Source: Rhizobium aethiopicum (GTDB taxonomy: Bacteria > Pseudomonadota > Alphaproteobacteria > Rhizobiales > Rhizobiaceae). Taken from it: 64,000 bases of DNA. Location of the stretch: assembly GCF_014197535.1 (NCBI RefSeq), contig NZ_JACIFV010000018.1:62001-126000 (forward strand), given 5' to 3'. The notes below the pieces were generated by a model. That model was not told where the DNA came from, ran no database searches, and saw only the letters and a program-made list of their open reading frames with translations. Positions 40,855 through 50,317 of the stretch are shown here, piece after piece (the stretch's first letter is position 1; the number at the start of each line of letters is the position of its first letter). Made by a program: the position numbers and the translations under genes.

Positions 40855-42039
40855 ATGCATTTTTCCATGTGGACCTATCCCTGGGATATCCAGGACCAGG
40901 GGCTCGGCGTCTTTGCCGCCGAGCTTACCGGCCGGGCAGGCCTGACAACGGTCAGCCTGGCGACCTCCTATCATGCCGGCCGCTTCCTCCAGCCGCGGAG
41001 CCCGCAGCAGAAGGCCTACTTCCCGGAGGACGGAACGGTCTATTTCCGGCCTGATGAAAGCCTGTGGCAGGACAAGCCGATCCGGCCGCTGATGGCGGGC
41101 AACGTGACCGAGCGCGGCGATATGCTGGAAGCGCTCGTCAGGAAGCGCGAGGCGACAGGTCTAAAAGTCTCCTGCTGGACGGTCTGCCTGCACAATACCC
41201 GTCTCGGCACGCTGCATCCCGATCATGTGACACGAAACGCCTTCGGCAATCCCAATTATTACAACCTCTGCCCCTCCAGCCCAGCCGCGCGGGATTATGT
41301 CGTCACTCTCGTGCAGGACCTCACCACAAACTACCGGCCCGAAATGGTCGAGCTCGAGAGCCCGAACTTCATGGGCTTCGCGCATGAATACCACCACGAG
41401 AAAGACGGCGTCGGCCTCAATGCCGAAGACGATTTCCTGCTGTCGCTCTGCTTCTGCAAACATTGCACTTCGCGCGCCGCAAAGGCCGGCGTGCCGGTCG
41501 AAGGCGCGCGCCGATCAGTGGCGCGCTTCATCGACGAGCTCTGCGAACGAGCCGTGCCGGAGCGGCAGTTCCCGGATTTCCCGACGGCTGGCATCGATGC
41601 CTTCCGCGGTCATCCCGATCTCCATGCCTATCTTGCGTGGCGCAGCGAGCCGGTGACCAGCCTGATCGGCGAGATCAAGGCCGCGGCCGATCCGGCGACG
41701 CGTATCGTGCTTATCGATTTGAAGGACGGCTGGCTCGGCGGCGTCGATCTCGCAGCCGTCGGCAAGCTCTGCGACGGTGCGATTCTTTGCTGTTACGACA
41801 TGACGCCGGAGGCCGTCGGCGATGTCATCCGAGCCGGCCGGGCGGCACTTGGATCGGAAAAATTCCTGGGCGTCGGCCTGCGTGTCTTCTATCCCGAGGT
41901 CGGCGAGGCTGCAGTGCTGGCGGCCCGCGCCAGGGCCGCCGTCGATGCCGGCGCCGACGGCGTCAATTTCTACAACTACGGCCTCATTCCGGCAAAGCGC
42001 CTCGACTGGGTCAGGGCCGCCGTGGACGCAATCAGTTAA
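40855..42039 (+). CDS. Unrecognised protein, probably TIM-barrel glycosidase-like
   Basis: A 394-residue soluble protein without signal peptide, starting MHFSMWTYPWDIQDQGLGVF. Motifs include SCWTVCLHNTRLG, MVELESPNFMGFAHEYHHEK, a CxxC in FCKHC, and alternating strand/helix pattern ending in DGVNFYNYGLIPAKRLDWV, which looks like a TIM barrel with acidic residues on strand ends. I cannot name a family with confidence. It has its own upstream site shared in shape with the IclR locus and converges on the aspartoacylase-like gene 25 nt away, so it probably belongs to that regulon. Confidence 0.7.
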   Translation: MHFSMWTYPWDIQDQGLGVFAAELTGRAGLTTVSLATSYHAGRFLQPRSPQQKAYFPEDGTVYFRPDESLWQDKPIRPLMAGNVTERGDMLEALVRKREATGLKVSCWTVCLHNTRLGTLHPDHVTRNAFGNPNYYNLCPSSPAARDYVVTLVQDLTTNYRPEMVELESPNFMGFAHEYHHEKDGVGLNAEDDFLLSLCFCKHCTSRAAKAGVPVEGARRSVARFIDELCERAVPERQFPDFPTAGIDAFRGHPDLHAYLAWRSEPVTSLIGEIKAAADPATRIVLIDLKDGWLGGVDLAAVGKLCDGAILCCYDMTPEAVGDVIRAGRAALGSEKFLGVGLRVFYPEVGEAAVLAARARAAVDAGADGVNFYNYGLIPAKRLDWVRAAVDAIS

Positions 42040-42064
42040 GTGGGATCTCGCGCGGGGGATCGGC

Positions 42065-43078
42065 TCAGGATGCGATAGGTTCGGCGACCTGGATCAGGCA
42101 GTCCCCGGCCTGGCTGTCGCAATGCAGCCTTTGGGAAATAACCATGCCGCTCTCGGAAAAGCGCAGCTCTTCCTCCGGCTGCTCCAGGCGTTCCAGATCA
42201 TGATACCATCCCGCCAGATCGCCGGCGGCAACGGCGGTACCGAGCGCGACAGCCGGCTCGAACCAGCCTCTGCGGTTGGCGTAGATGCCCTGGCTGTGCC
42301 GGGATAGCGAAAGCAGTTGCAGCGGCCCGGGCTGAGAGAGTGGTCCGCGCGACAGGACCGGGCGCTCAACGATGCCGAGTGTCAAAAGCAGCCGGTCGAT
42401 TGCCGCCGCCGTGAAGGTCATCGTCTCGGGCGTCACGGTTCCGCCGCCGCCAAATTCGCCGGAAAGCCCGATCGTCCCCGCCCGCGCGGCAGCCCCCATC
42501 GATGTCGGTGCCGCCGGTCCGTTATCGGCAATGAAGGCATAGGACGCACCGAGCGCCCGCATCAGCGACACGGACCGCTCGAAGCGGGCGGCATCCGCCT
42601 GCCGCTCGATCAGCGTGCAGGGCAGGTGGGCCATCGACGTGCCGCCCGAATGCAGGTCGAGCAGGACGTCGTGGCGCGGAAAGAGTTCACGTTCGAGGAA
42701 ATGCGCCATCCGCGCTGTCGGCGACCCCAAAGGATCGCCGGGAAAGGCCCGGTTGAGGTTGCCGCCGTCAAAGGGCGAACAGCGCTTGGCCGCCATCACC
42801 GCCGGCAGGTTCGCCATCGGCAGGATGGTGACGGCGCCGCGGATTTCCGCAACATCCAACAGTCGCATCAGCCGGCCGAGCTGCAGTTCACCCTCATACT
42901 CGTCACCGTGATTGCCCGCCATCAGCAACAGAGACGGACCCTCGCCATTCCTAAAATGAAGGACCGGGATGCGGATCTGATAATAGGGCGAACGGTCTAC
43001 CGAATAAGGAATGGCGAGGTGGCCGGCCTGCCGGCCCTCGCGCGAGAAGTCGATCGGGTTGACGAGGCCGCTGTGCAT
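42065..43078 (-). CDS. Succinylglutamate desuccinylase/aspartoacylase family deacylase (DoeB-like)
   Basis: A 337-residue zinc carboxypeptidase-fold deacylase. Zinc ligands are seen in GNHGDEYEGELQ (His, Glu) and LLDLHSGG (His); GNLNRAFPG and a later SGEFGGGGTVTPE complete the active site. DoeB-type members deacetylate N-acetyl-diaminobutyrate in ectoine breakdown; others deacylate N-acyl amino acids. Last gene of a minus-strand operon behind RidA. Hydrolysis of an N-acyl amino acid imported by the linked transporter is plausible (inference). Confidence 0.82.
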   Translation of the reverse strand: MHSGLVNPIDFSREGRQAGHLAIPYSVDRSPYYQIRIPVLHFRNGEGPSLLLMAGNHGDEYEGELQLGRLMRLLDVAEIRGAVTILPMANLPAVMAAKRCSPFDGGNLNRAFPGDPLGSPTARMAHFLERELFPRHDVLLDLHSGGTSMAHLPCTLIERQADAARFERSVSLMRALGASYAFIADNGPAAPTSMGAAARAGTIGLSGEFGGGGTVTPETMTFTAAAIDRLLLTLGIVERPVLSRGPLSQPGPLQLLSLSRHSQGIYANRRGWFEPAVALGTAVAAGDLAGWYHDLERLEQPEEELRFSESGMVISQRLHCDSQAGDCLIQVAEPIAS

Positions 43079-43109
43079 GATGTCTCCAGTCCGGGCGGTT
43101 ACTGCGCCC

Positions 43110-43454
43110 TCAGAGCGCGGCGATCGCGGTCATTTCGACGCGCAGATCGGGATCGGCGAGGCGTGCTTCGGTGCAGGCGCGCGCCGGCGGGTTTTCGATG
43201 TCGATCCAGCCGTCATAGACGCCGTTCATCGCCTCGAAATCGACGATTGCGGGAAGGAAAACATTGACGGCGATCAGACGCGAGCGGTCCGTACCGGCTT
43301 CCTTCAAAAGAGCATCGATTTTGCCGAGCACATCACGAGTCTGCTCTTCGATCCCAGCCTTGCGATTTTCCGCGACCTGGCCGGCAATATAGACGAGACC
43401 GCCATAGCTGACGGCTTGGCTCATTCGCGAACCTTTCTGATAACGCTGGATCAT
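43110..43454 (-). CDS. RidA-family enamine/imine deaminase
   Basis: A 114-residue RidA/YjgF/UK114 protein: QAVSYGGLVYIAGQVAENR, DALLKEAGTDRSRLIAVNVF and PPARACTEARLADPD, where the Arg before ACTEA corresponds to the catalytic arginine of RidA. It hydrolyses reactive enamines released by PLP-dependent dehydratases. The neighbour upstream is a PLP-dependent D-serine dehydratase/D-threonine aldolase-like enzyme, so the pairing makes chemical sense. Confidence 0.88.
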   Translation of the reverse strand: MIQRYQKGSRMSQAVSYGGLVYIAGQVAENRKAGIEEQTRDVLGKIDALLKEAGTDRSRLIAVNVFLPAIVDFEAMNGVYDGWIDIENPPARACTEARLADPDLRVEMTAIAAL

Positions 43455-43492
43455 GGGCAGGTTTTCCTTTTCTTGCTTTTTGGAAGGAGAGG

Positions 43493-44803
43493 TCAGCCGA
43501 AGCTTGTGAGATAGGCCGCCGTCACCGAATGCTCGGGGTCGAGACCGTAGAGAATGGCGTGCCGGTCAAGGCAGGTGCATGGATGCGAGATGCCGAACTC
43601 GATCACGTCGCCGACGCGGACGTCACTGCCCTCGGCGAGGGCGACGAAGGCGTGTTGATCGTTGAGTCGGAAAACCTCGGCGCCCTTGAGATCGCCGATA
43701 TATGCTCCATCGCGATAGAGCGCCAGCGGCCGTGGCAGGCCCTGGTCCATCGCCACGTCGCGCAGGCCCATGCCTGAGATCGCAAGCCGCGGCTCCGGCC
43801 GCGACAGGACTTCGGCCCAGACCCGCAGCGCCGGACGAAACCCTGCCGCCGCCGAAAGCGTCTCGCCAGCCACACGGAAACCGCCGCGCGCATCGAGACC
43901 GGCAAGGCCGCGCTCGTAGACGCCGTGATCGTGGAAGAAGATGGCGCCGCTGCGCAGGATCAGCCGGCAGGCCGGATCGGCCGCAACCGCGGCCGAAAGC
44001 CCGGCGATCACGACATCGAAAAACACCGAGCCGCCTGATGTCACAAGAAGCGGCCGGTCAGGGCCGGTGCGGGCGCGCACCTTCGGCAGAAAATCTGCCG
44101 TCATTGCCATCAGAGTCTCGATGCGAAGCATCGTCTCTGTCGCATCGACGGTCGCGGCAGCACCTTCATAGGCGGCGATGCCGCTCAACCGGAAGGTCGA
44201 CGTCTCGGCGGCAAGGATTGCATCGAGGACTGTCTCCGCGGCAGCGGCGCTACGGAGACCGGCGCGACCTGCGCCGAGCTCCACCAGCAGGCCGAGCGAC
44301 GGCAGGTCCGAACGCTCGCGCCATGCGGACCGGAGCGCTTCGACAAGCGCTGCCGAATCCACGAAGACGTGAAGTTCAGCATCGGGATATCGGCAAAGCA
44401 GGGCGGCAAGCCGTCTGGCCGCGGCCACGCCGCCGATCTCGTTGGCGAGGATCAGGCGGCGCTGTCCAGCCTCGAGCAGGACGGCGGCCTGGCGGATATC
44501 GGCGACTGTCGTGCCCCAGGCACCCGCCGTCACAAGCGCCTCTGCAAGCACCGTCGACATCGGCGTCTTGGCATGCGGGGCGATTTCGGCGCCATGGCTT
44601 TTCACATAGGCCATCATCAGTTCGACATTGGAGGAGAAGGCCTGCCGGTCGAGCGAGATCAGCGGCAGAGCCATCCTGCCGTCATAGGGCTTCCACCCCT
44701 GCTTGCCGATTTCCGAGAGCGAAAGCGGCGGATGCCCCGGCGGAAAACCGCGCACCCGCTCATCGATCAGCGCGTTTTCCCACGCAGCATGAAGGTCAGA
44801 CAA
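43493..44803 (-). CDS. D-serine dehydratase/D-threonine aldolase-like PLP enzyme (amino acid deaminase)
   Basis: A 436-residue alanine-racemase-fold (fold III) enzyme. PLP-lysine motif APHAKTPMSTVLAEALV; metal-binding His and Cys in ISHPCTCLDRH near the C-terminus, as in DSD1/DTA enzymes. The TTG at 44803 is chosen because GGAGGG lies 6 nt upstream, inside the amidohydrolase gene, and the frame further upstream is a shadow of that gene. The enzyme would deaminate or cleave a D-beta-hydroxy amino acid. It overlaps the amidohydrolase gene by 8 nt. Confidence 0.82.
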   Translation of the reverse strand: MSDLHAAWENALIDERVRGFPPGHPPLSLSEIGKQGWKPYDGRMALPLISLDRQAFSSNVELMMAYVKSHGAEIAPHAKTPMSTVLAEALVTAGAWGTTVADIRQAAVLLEAGQRRLILANEIGGVAAARRLAALLCRYPDAELHVFVDSAALVEALRSAWRERSDLPSLGLLVELGAGRAGLRSAAAAETVLDAILAAETSTFRLSGIAAYEGAAATVDATETMLRIETLMAMTADFLPKVRARTGPDRPLLVTSGGSVFFDVVIAGLSAAVAADPACRLILRSGAIFFHDHGVYERGLAGLDARGGFRVAGETLSAAAGFRPALRVWAEVLSRPEPRLAISGMGLRDVAMDQGLPRPLALYRDGAYIGDLKGAEVFRLNDQHAFVALAEGSDVRVGDVIEFGISHPCTCLDRHAILYGLDPEHSVTAAYLTSFG

Positions 44804-45752
44804 GGCAATCCCTCCGGGCGTCGGCCGGGTCGGCGATGCCGAGACGGTAGGTGTCGTTGGCGGTGGCAAAGAACAGAGCGCGCTGCTCGTCCAGAGAGAA
44901 TTGTGAGGCGACCGTTCGGAAAATCTCATAGATCTCGTCGAAAGAGGCGTGCAAACCTGCGACCGGAAAGTCGCTCGCAAACATCGAACGTTCAGGACCG
45001 AAACATTCGAGGCAATGCTCGATCACCGGCCGCAGGCTTTCGAGTGTCCAGTCATTGTCGTAGGCGACGAGATCGGAAATCTTCAGCCGCACGTTGGGCT
45101 CTCTGCCGAGCGCCCGCAGGCCGCGGCGCCAGAGCGCCATGCCCTCCTGTGTCCTGTCGGCAGGGCTTCCGCCGTGATTGAGCACGAAAAGCGTTTGCGG
45201 AAAAGCCCGGGCGAGCTCGAGCGCTTCACCCATCTGCCAGGGATAGAGCATCAGGTCGAAGACGAGCCCGAGCCGCGTGGCATGGGCAAGGCCTGCTCGC
45301 CAGGCAGGATCGCTCATGCGATCCGGACGCGACGCAAAACTCTTGGCCACATCGGGATGCCAGCTCAGAATATCGCGGATGCCGACGACGTTGGGATGTT
45401 CCGCTTCCGCCTCGAGCAGGCGCAGGGCGTCCGGCCGGTCGAGGTCAATGCCGGCGATATAACGGTGCGCCACACCGGATCCGCGGTCGAGGCCATCCAG
45501 CCAGCGGCTCTCCTCCAGCGGATAGGCAGCGGACCAGCCGGCCTCGACATGGACGGTCGCAACCACGTTCTGGCGCGCGGCGTCGGCTCGATAATCGTCG
45601 ATGCCATAGTCGCGCAGGATCGGCGCCAGGCTCCCGAACACCATCCCTTCACCTGATACCCGCGCTTTATGAAGCCAGGGATGACGCTGAAGGCCGAGGT
45701 CCCAGAGATGGTGGTGCGGGTCGATCACCGGCCCATCATAGCGTCCCGTCAT
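44796..45752 (-). CDS. Amidohydrolase-family (lactonase-like) protein
   Basis: A 318-residue amidohydrolase-2 TIM barrel starting MTGRYDGPVIDPHHHLWDLG with the metal-binding HxH and a C-terminal Asp in FASDFPVAGL. The branch contains sugar lactonases and 2-pyrone-4,6-dicarboxylate lactonase. ATG 45752 overlaps the permease stop by 4 nt. The open frame continues upstream to 46433 antisense-like within the permease gene and that part is rejected. Its substrate is unknown; it is the first enzyme after the transporter genes. Confidence 0.82.
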   Translation of the reverse strand: MTGRYDGPVIDPHHHLWDLGLQRHPWLHKARVSGEGMVFGSLAPILRDYGIDDYRADAARQNVVATVHVEAGWSAAYPLEESRWLDGLDRGSGVAHRYIAGIDLDRPDALRLLEAEAEHPNVVGIRDILSWHPDVAKSFASRPDRMSDPAWRAGLAHATRLGLVFDLMLYPWQMGEALELARAFPQTLFVLNHGGSPADRTQEGMALWRRGLRALGREPNVRLKISDLVAYDNDWTLESLRPVIEHCLECFGPERSMFASDFPVAGLHASFDEIYEIFRTVASQFSLDEQRALFFATANDTYRLGIADPADARRDCLV

Positions 45753-46690
45753 CGGCGCGCCTCGCGGCCGGAAACGAGCAGAAGGGCGAGGATCAGCGTG
45801 CCGAACATGATCGACCGCCAGCCGGGCGAAGCGTTGACGACGGTGATCAGCGCCGTCGCCGTCACAAGCAGGATCGCTCCCGGGATGGTCCCGGCATAGG
45901 TGCCGCGGCCGCCGAGGATCGAGGTGCCGCCGAGCACGACGGCAGCGATTGAGGTCAGCAGATAGGGATCGCCGATGCCGACATAACCCTGCCGGTTCAT
46001 GCCGAGAACCAGAATGCCGGCAAGCCCTGCGAAAAGGCCCGACAGGGTATGCGCGATCAGCGTGTTGCGAGTGACGCTGACGCCGGAAAGCCGGGCGGCC
46101 AGCGGGTTCGCCCCGAGTGCCAGGAAACGGGCGCCGATCGGCATGCGGTGGACGAGCAGCAGGACGACGACCGCGACAGCGAGCCAGAGAATGATGCCCG
46201 AGGGAATGCCGAGCGGCCGCGCCTGCCCAAGCAGGATGACGGCGGGATTGCTGACGGTGACCGCACTTCCGCCGGCAACGATGACGAGCAGGCCCTGCAG
46301 GAAGGTCGCCATGGCAAGCGTCATGATGATCGGCGGGACGCGGAGATAGGTGGCACCTGCGCCGTTCATCAAGCCGATGCCGGTGGCGATGGCAAGCGCC
46401 GCCGCGATGCCGGCAAGGCCGGTCGGATCCCATGCCGGCGAAATCAGCGGCAACAGGATCGCCGTGACCGTGATGACAGCGCCGACGGAAAGGTCGATGC
46501 CGCCCATCAGAATAACCAGCGTCTGCCCGGCGGCGACGATGCCGATCACGGCGGCGAGTTCGAGGAGGTAACGCAAGTGGCCGTAGGCGCCGAAGCCGCG
46601 CAGCGTGAAGCTTGCGATGATCCAGACGAGCGCCACCAGGAGAAAGGTCAGGAACGGCGGGTTGCGGAATGCCGATCTGATGATGTTCAT
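45749..46690 (-). CDS. Ribose-type ABC transporter permease 1
   Basis: A 313-residue RbsC/AraH-type permease with about nine hydrophobic segments; GQTLVILMGGIDLSVGAV and GGTSILGGRGTYAGTIPGA are family signatures. ATG 46690 has GGAGGG 8 nt upstream; the frame extends to 46711. It overlaps the neighbouring genes by 4 nt on each side. Confidence 0.88.
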   Translation of the reverse strand: MNIIRSAFRNPPFLTFLLVALVWIIASFTLRGFGAYGHLRYLLELAAVIGIVAAGQTLVILMGGIDLSVGAVITVTAILLPLISPAWDPTGLAGIAAALAIATGIGLMNGAGATYLRVPPIIMTLAMATFLQGLLVIVAGGSAVTVSNPAVILLGQARPLGIPSGIILWLAVAVVVLLLVHRMPIGARFLALGANPLAARLSGVSVTRNTLIAHTLSGLFAGLAGILVLGMNRQGYVGIGDPYLLTSIAAVVLGGTSILGGRGTYAGTIPGAILLVTATALITVVNASPGWRSIMFGTLILALLLVSGREARR

Positions 46691-47649
46691 CGCCTTGCCC
46701 TCCATGCGCAAAGAAGTTCCGGAACGGCGACCGCGCCGACGATGATCAATCCTTGAGCGACATATTGCGCCACCGGCGGGAAGCCGAGGAAGAACATGAC
46801 GTTGATCATGACCGAGAGCAGCAGGCTGCCGCAGATCGCACCGCGCATCGTGCCCTTGCCGCCGAGGAAGCCGACGCCGCCGAGCACGGCGGCAGCGATC
46901 GAGTTCAGCGTGAAGGGCGTGCCGATGACAGGATCACCGGAGCCGGTCTGCGCGGCGACGAAGAGGCCGGTCAGCGCTGCCAGCAGACCGGAGAGCGCAA
47001 AAGCCGTGACTTTCACCCGTTCGACCGGCACGCCGGAACGGAATGCGCCGACCGGGTTGTCGCCGGCCGCATAGATGCCGAGGCCGAGCGGCGTGGCGAG
47101 AAACAGCTTCCACAGCGCCAGGATCGCCAAGAGCATCAGAAAGGCGACGGGCGTATGGCCGGCCAGCACCGTCGACAGCCAGTCGGGAACGATGCCACCC
47201 GGCCGCGGCAGCAGGATGAGTGCGACGCCGCTGATGATGAAGGAGCCGGCGAGCGTGACGATGATAGCGGGAAGCCTCAGATAGGTGACGATGGCGCCGG
47301 TGGCGGCGCCGACCGCAAGGCCGGCGGCGGCGACCGCGAGAATGCCGCCCGACACGCCGAGCGCCCCTTCCATCGTCGTCGCGGCGATGACCGCGCCGAG
47401 GCTGACGAGCGGACCGATCGCCAGCGTGATGCCGCCGTTCAGCATGAGCAGCGCCTGCGCCATGGTGACGAGTGCGAGCGGGAACCAGTTCTGCGTGAAC
47501 TTCGAGAAGCCGCCGATCGAAAGGATGCCCGGAAAGAGCATCGCATAGAGGATGAGAAAGGCCGCGACGACAAGATAGAGGCCGGAGAGGCCGCGATTGC
47601 GGCGCATCTGGATCGAGGGATAGAGCCGGGATGAAGAATTGGTGTTCAT
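46687..47649 (-). CDS. Ribose-type ABC transporter permease 2
   Basis: A 320-residue RbsC-type permease; MLNGGITLAIGPLVSLGAVI and GGVGFLGGKGTMRGAICGS correspond to the same signatures as in permease 1. Two different permeases indicate a heterodimeric channel. It overlaps the ATPase gene by 4 nt. Confidence 0.88.
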   Translation of the reverse strand: MNTNSSSRLYPSIQMRRNRGLSGLYLVVAAFLILYAMLFPGILSIGGFSKFTQNWFPLALVTMAQALLMLNGGITLAIGPLVSLGAVIAATTMEGALGVSGGILAVAAAGLAVGAATGAIVTYLRLPAIIVTLAGSFIISGVALILLPRPGGIVPDWLSTVLAGHTPVAFLMLLAILALWKLFLATPLGLGIYAAGDNPVGAFRSGVPVERVKVTAFALSGLLAALTGLFVAAQTGSGDPVIGTPFTLNSIAAAVLGGVGFLGGKGTMRGAICGSLLLSVMINVMFFLGFPPVAQYVAQGLIIVGAVAVPELLCAWRARR

Positions 47650-49160
47650 GCCGCCTCTCCCTGTGCCGTGGTGCTGACGCCCATGGCCGCACCGACGATC
47701 GCTCCTTCACTGATATCATCCTGCGACAGCACCGCCGCGACGCGGCCCTCGCGCAGAACCACGACACGATCGCAGAGATGCACGAGTTCCGGCGTATCGG
47801 AACTGGCGAGAATGACGAGCCGCCCCTCGGCGGCGAAGGCGCGGAGCATGAGATAGATTTCCCGCTTGGTCTCGATGTCGACACCGCGCGTCGGGTCGTT
47901 GAGCAGCAGCACGGACGGATCGAGCGGCAGCCATTTGGCGAGCGCCACCTTCTGCTGGTTGCCGCCGGAAAGCGCCTGCACCGGCCGGGCCGTATCACCC
48001 TTGATCGTCAGCCGGTGTGCGAGCTTGGCGACCAGGCCGGTTTCCGCCCGCCGGTCGCGCAAGCCCTTGGCGGCAAGCCGTCCGAGCGACGGCAGGATGA
48101 GATTGGAGGCGATCGAATGCGACAGCACCAGCCCCTCGTGCTTGCGGTCGGCCGGGACATAGACGATGCCAGCCGCGTTCGCCTCGCCGACGTCAGCGGG
48201 CAGGCCGGACTTGCCGGAGACTTCCGCTCGGACGGCTGACGAAGGAATGGCGCCGTAGAAGCCAAGCAGCAGGTCCTCCTGCCCTTGACCCACAAGACCG
48301 CCGATGCCGACGATCTCGCCGGCGCGGGCGGAGAAGGCGATGTCGCGCACCGTGCCGGCGGAAAAGCCTTCGACGCTGATGCGTATGACACCGGGTGTAG
48401 TGGCGCCGCGCGACGGGAACAGGTCGCCGGTCTCGCGGCCGACCATGAGACGCACCAGCCCTTCGCCGTCGATGCCGGAGAGCGACTGATCCGCAGTGAC
48501 CCCGCCGTCCTTCAGCACCGTGACATGCGAGCAGAGCGCCTGCACCTCGTTGAGGCGGTGGGAAATATAGAGGAGTGCCATGCCGCGACCCCGGAGCGCC
48601 TCGATCAGCCGGGCGAGGACGCCGGCTTCATGGGCCGAGAGTGACGAGGTCGGCTCGTCGAGGATCAACACGCGCGGCTTGCGGAACAGCGCCTTGGCGA
48701 TCTCCACCATCTGGCGGCGGCCGAGCGCGAGGTCGGCGACCGGCATGTCGAGCGGTTCGGTGAGCCCGACCATGCCGCAGACCTCCTGCACCCGGCGATG
48801 AAGCGCTCGGTAATCAATGAGGCCGAAGCGGCGCGGAAAGGCGCCGAGCCCGATATTTTCGGCAATCGAGAGGCTGGCCGTCAGGCTCAGCTCCTGCTGA
48901 ACCACAGCGATACCGGCTTTGCGGGCCTCCGCCGGGCTGAAACGCCCGACGGGTTTGCCGTCGACAAGGATGGACCCGCCGTCGGGCTGGAGGGCGCCGG
49001 ACAGAAGGTTGATCAGGGTGGACTTGCCGGCGCCGTTTTCGCCGAGCAGGGCATGAACCCTGCCCGGCAGAAGGGCGATGTCGACGCCCTTCAAAACCGG
49101 ATTGCCGAAAAATCCCTTGAACACCTGCCGGGCTTCCAGCAGCGGGTTTTCTTCCGTCAT
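47646..49160 (-). CDS. Ribose-type ABC transporter ATP-binding protein with two NBDs
   Basis: A 504-residue RbsA-type ATPase. The first domain has Walker A GENGAGKSTL, Walker B VLILDEPTSSLS and LALGRRQMVEIAKAL. The second domain has a degenerate Walker A region (GGLVGQGQEDLL) but an intact signature LSGGNQQKVALAKWL and VLLLNDPTRGVD, the usual asymmetry of the family. It energises import by the two permeases. Confidence 0.92.
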   Translation of the reverse strand: MTEENPLLEARQVFKGFFGNPVLKGVDIALLPGRVHALLGENGAGKSTLINLLSGALQPDGGSILVDGKPVGRFSPAEARKAGIAVVQQELSLTASLSIAENIGLGAFPRRFGLIDYRALHRRVQEVCGMVGLTEPLDMPVADLALGRRQMVEIAKALFRKPRVLILDEPTSSLSAHEAGVLARLIEALRGRGMALLYISHRLNEVQALCSHVTVLKDGGVTADQSLSGIDGEGLVRLMVGRETGDLFPSRGATTPGVIRISVEGFSAGTVRDIAFSARAGEIVGIGGLVGQGQEDLLLGFYGAIPSSAVRAEVSGKSGLPADVGEANAAGIVYVPADRKHEGLVLSHSIASNLILPSLGRLAAKGLRDRRAETGLVAKLAHRLTIKGDTARPVQALSGGNQQKVALAKWLPLDPSVLLLNDPTRGVDIETKREIYLMLRAFAAEGRLVILASSDTPELVHLCDRVVVLREGRVAAVLSQDDISEGAIVGAAMGVSTTAQGEAA

Positions 49161-49182
49161 GACGACGTTCCCCAGACGCGGA

Positions 49183-50253
49183 TTACTTGGTCAGCAGCTT
49201 GTCGAAGAGCGCCTTGTCGTAGTCCGAGTAGATATAGCCGTCGGCCGGGAACTTGTCGGCCCGTGCGAGATAGCCGCCGATCGAGCTGTCGTCGATGACA
49301 GGCAGCGGCACCTTGACGAAGGCCGGGACATCCTTGCCTTGCAGCGCCTGGACCGCGGTATAGACGGAAAGCGCGCCGAGCCAGTTGGGCTGCATCGTCG
49401 CCCAGCCCTTCAGCCCCTTCTCTTTCCAGAGCTCGAGGAACTGGCGGGCATTTTCACCTGTTGTCGGCACCTGATCGCGGCCCTGACGCTCGAAGGCGAG
49501 GACGGAGCCGGCAGACAGGGCTCCGCCGAGCGACAGCACGCCGTCGATTTCGGGATTGGCGAAGAGCAGGCTCGTCATCGCTTCCTGTGCCGGCGCGACA
49601 TTATATTCCGTGTTGGTCTCGGTGATCACCTGGATGCCCGGATTGGCATCGAGAACCGGCTGGGCGCCCTTGCGGCGGTCGTCGCTCACCGAAATGCCGG
49701 CCGGACCGTTCATGACGATGATCTTGCCCTTGCCGCCGAGCTGGCTCACCATCCACTTGGCAGCCGTCGCGCCCCATTCGTTGGAATCGGTGTTGATCTT
49801 CGCCGTCACCTTGTCGGTATTGACCAGGCTGTCGAAATTCACCACCGCAATACCCTTGTCGCAGGCGTCGGAGATGACGCGGTCGAGGGCGGTGGAGGAA
49901 CCGGCGATCACGACGATGGCGTCGACATTGGCATCGATCATCGACTGGATATGCTGGATCTGCGTCTGGGCGTTGCCCTGCGCATCGGTGATCATCAGGT
50001 CTTTGACGAGACCTGCCTTTTTCAACTCCTCCACCTCGGCCGTAATCGTGCCTTCGGTCTGTTTCATCCAGGTCGGCACCGAATAGATATTCGCCCAGCC
50101 GATCGTGAAAGGCGCCTTCCTGTCACCCTTGATGCAATTGGCGGCAGCCGAGGCCGAGCCGGTGGAAAGAACGAGAAGGGCGGCAGCAGCGGCAGCGCCG
50201 GCGAGAAGGCGGCGGCGACGCGAGGCAGAAATGCTGTTTTCAGAATTTTTCAT
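49183..50253 (-). CDS. Ribose-type ABC transporter substrate-binding protein
   Basis: A 356-residue periplasmic binding protein (family 2, RbsB-like fold): FTIGWANIYSVPTWMKQTEG, QIQHIQSMIDANVDAIVVIA, GPAGISVSDDRRKGAQPVLD. The signal peptide has SRRRRLLAG before a long hydrophobic stretch and ASA-AAN; the twin arginines hint at Tat export but the motif is imperfect. ATG 50253 has AAGGGG 7 nt upstream. First gene of the operon, divergent from IclR. Confidence 0.9.
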   Translation of the reverse strand: MKNSENSISASRRRRLLAGAAAAAALLVLSTGSASAAANCIKGDRKAPFTIGWANIYSVPTWMKQTEGTITAEVEELKKAGLVKDLMITDAQGNAQTQIQHIQSMIDANVDAIVVIAGSSTALDRVISDACDKGIAVVNFDSLVNTDKVTAKINTDSNEWGATAAKWMVSQLGGKGKIIVMNGPAGISVSDDRRKGAQPVLDANPGIQVITETNTEYNVAPAQEAMTSLLFANPEIDGVLSLGGALSAGSVLAFERQGRDQVPTTGENARQFLELWKEKGLKGWATMQPNWLGALSVYTAVQALQGKDVPAFVKVPLPVIDDSSIGGYLARADKFPADGYIYSDYDKALFDKLLTK

Positions 50254-50299
50254 GTCGATCCCCTTTTGTGTGGCAGCCTTAATGCTTGCCATCTGTTTT

Positions 50300-50317
50300 T
50301 GTCCAATATAATGTACA
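50300..50317. promoter_or_regulatory. Candidate IclR operator TGTCCA-N6-TGTACA
   Basis: The 18-bp site is 14/18 palindromic, with an AT-rich centre, and lies 47 nt upstream of the binding-protein start and about 157 nt before the IclR start. Its form recurs at 40798. Confidence 0.45.

Noticed and set aside
45753..46433. N-terminal extension of the amidohydrolase frame
   Set aside because: Arg/His-rich shadow of the permease gene; the natural start overlaps the permease stop by 4 nt.
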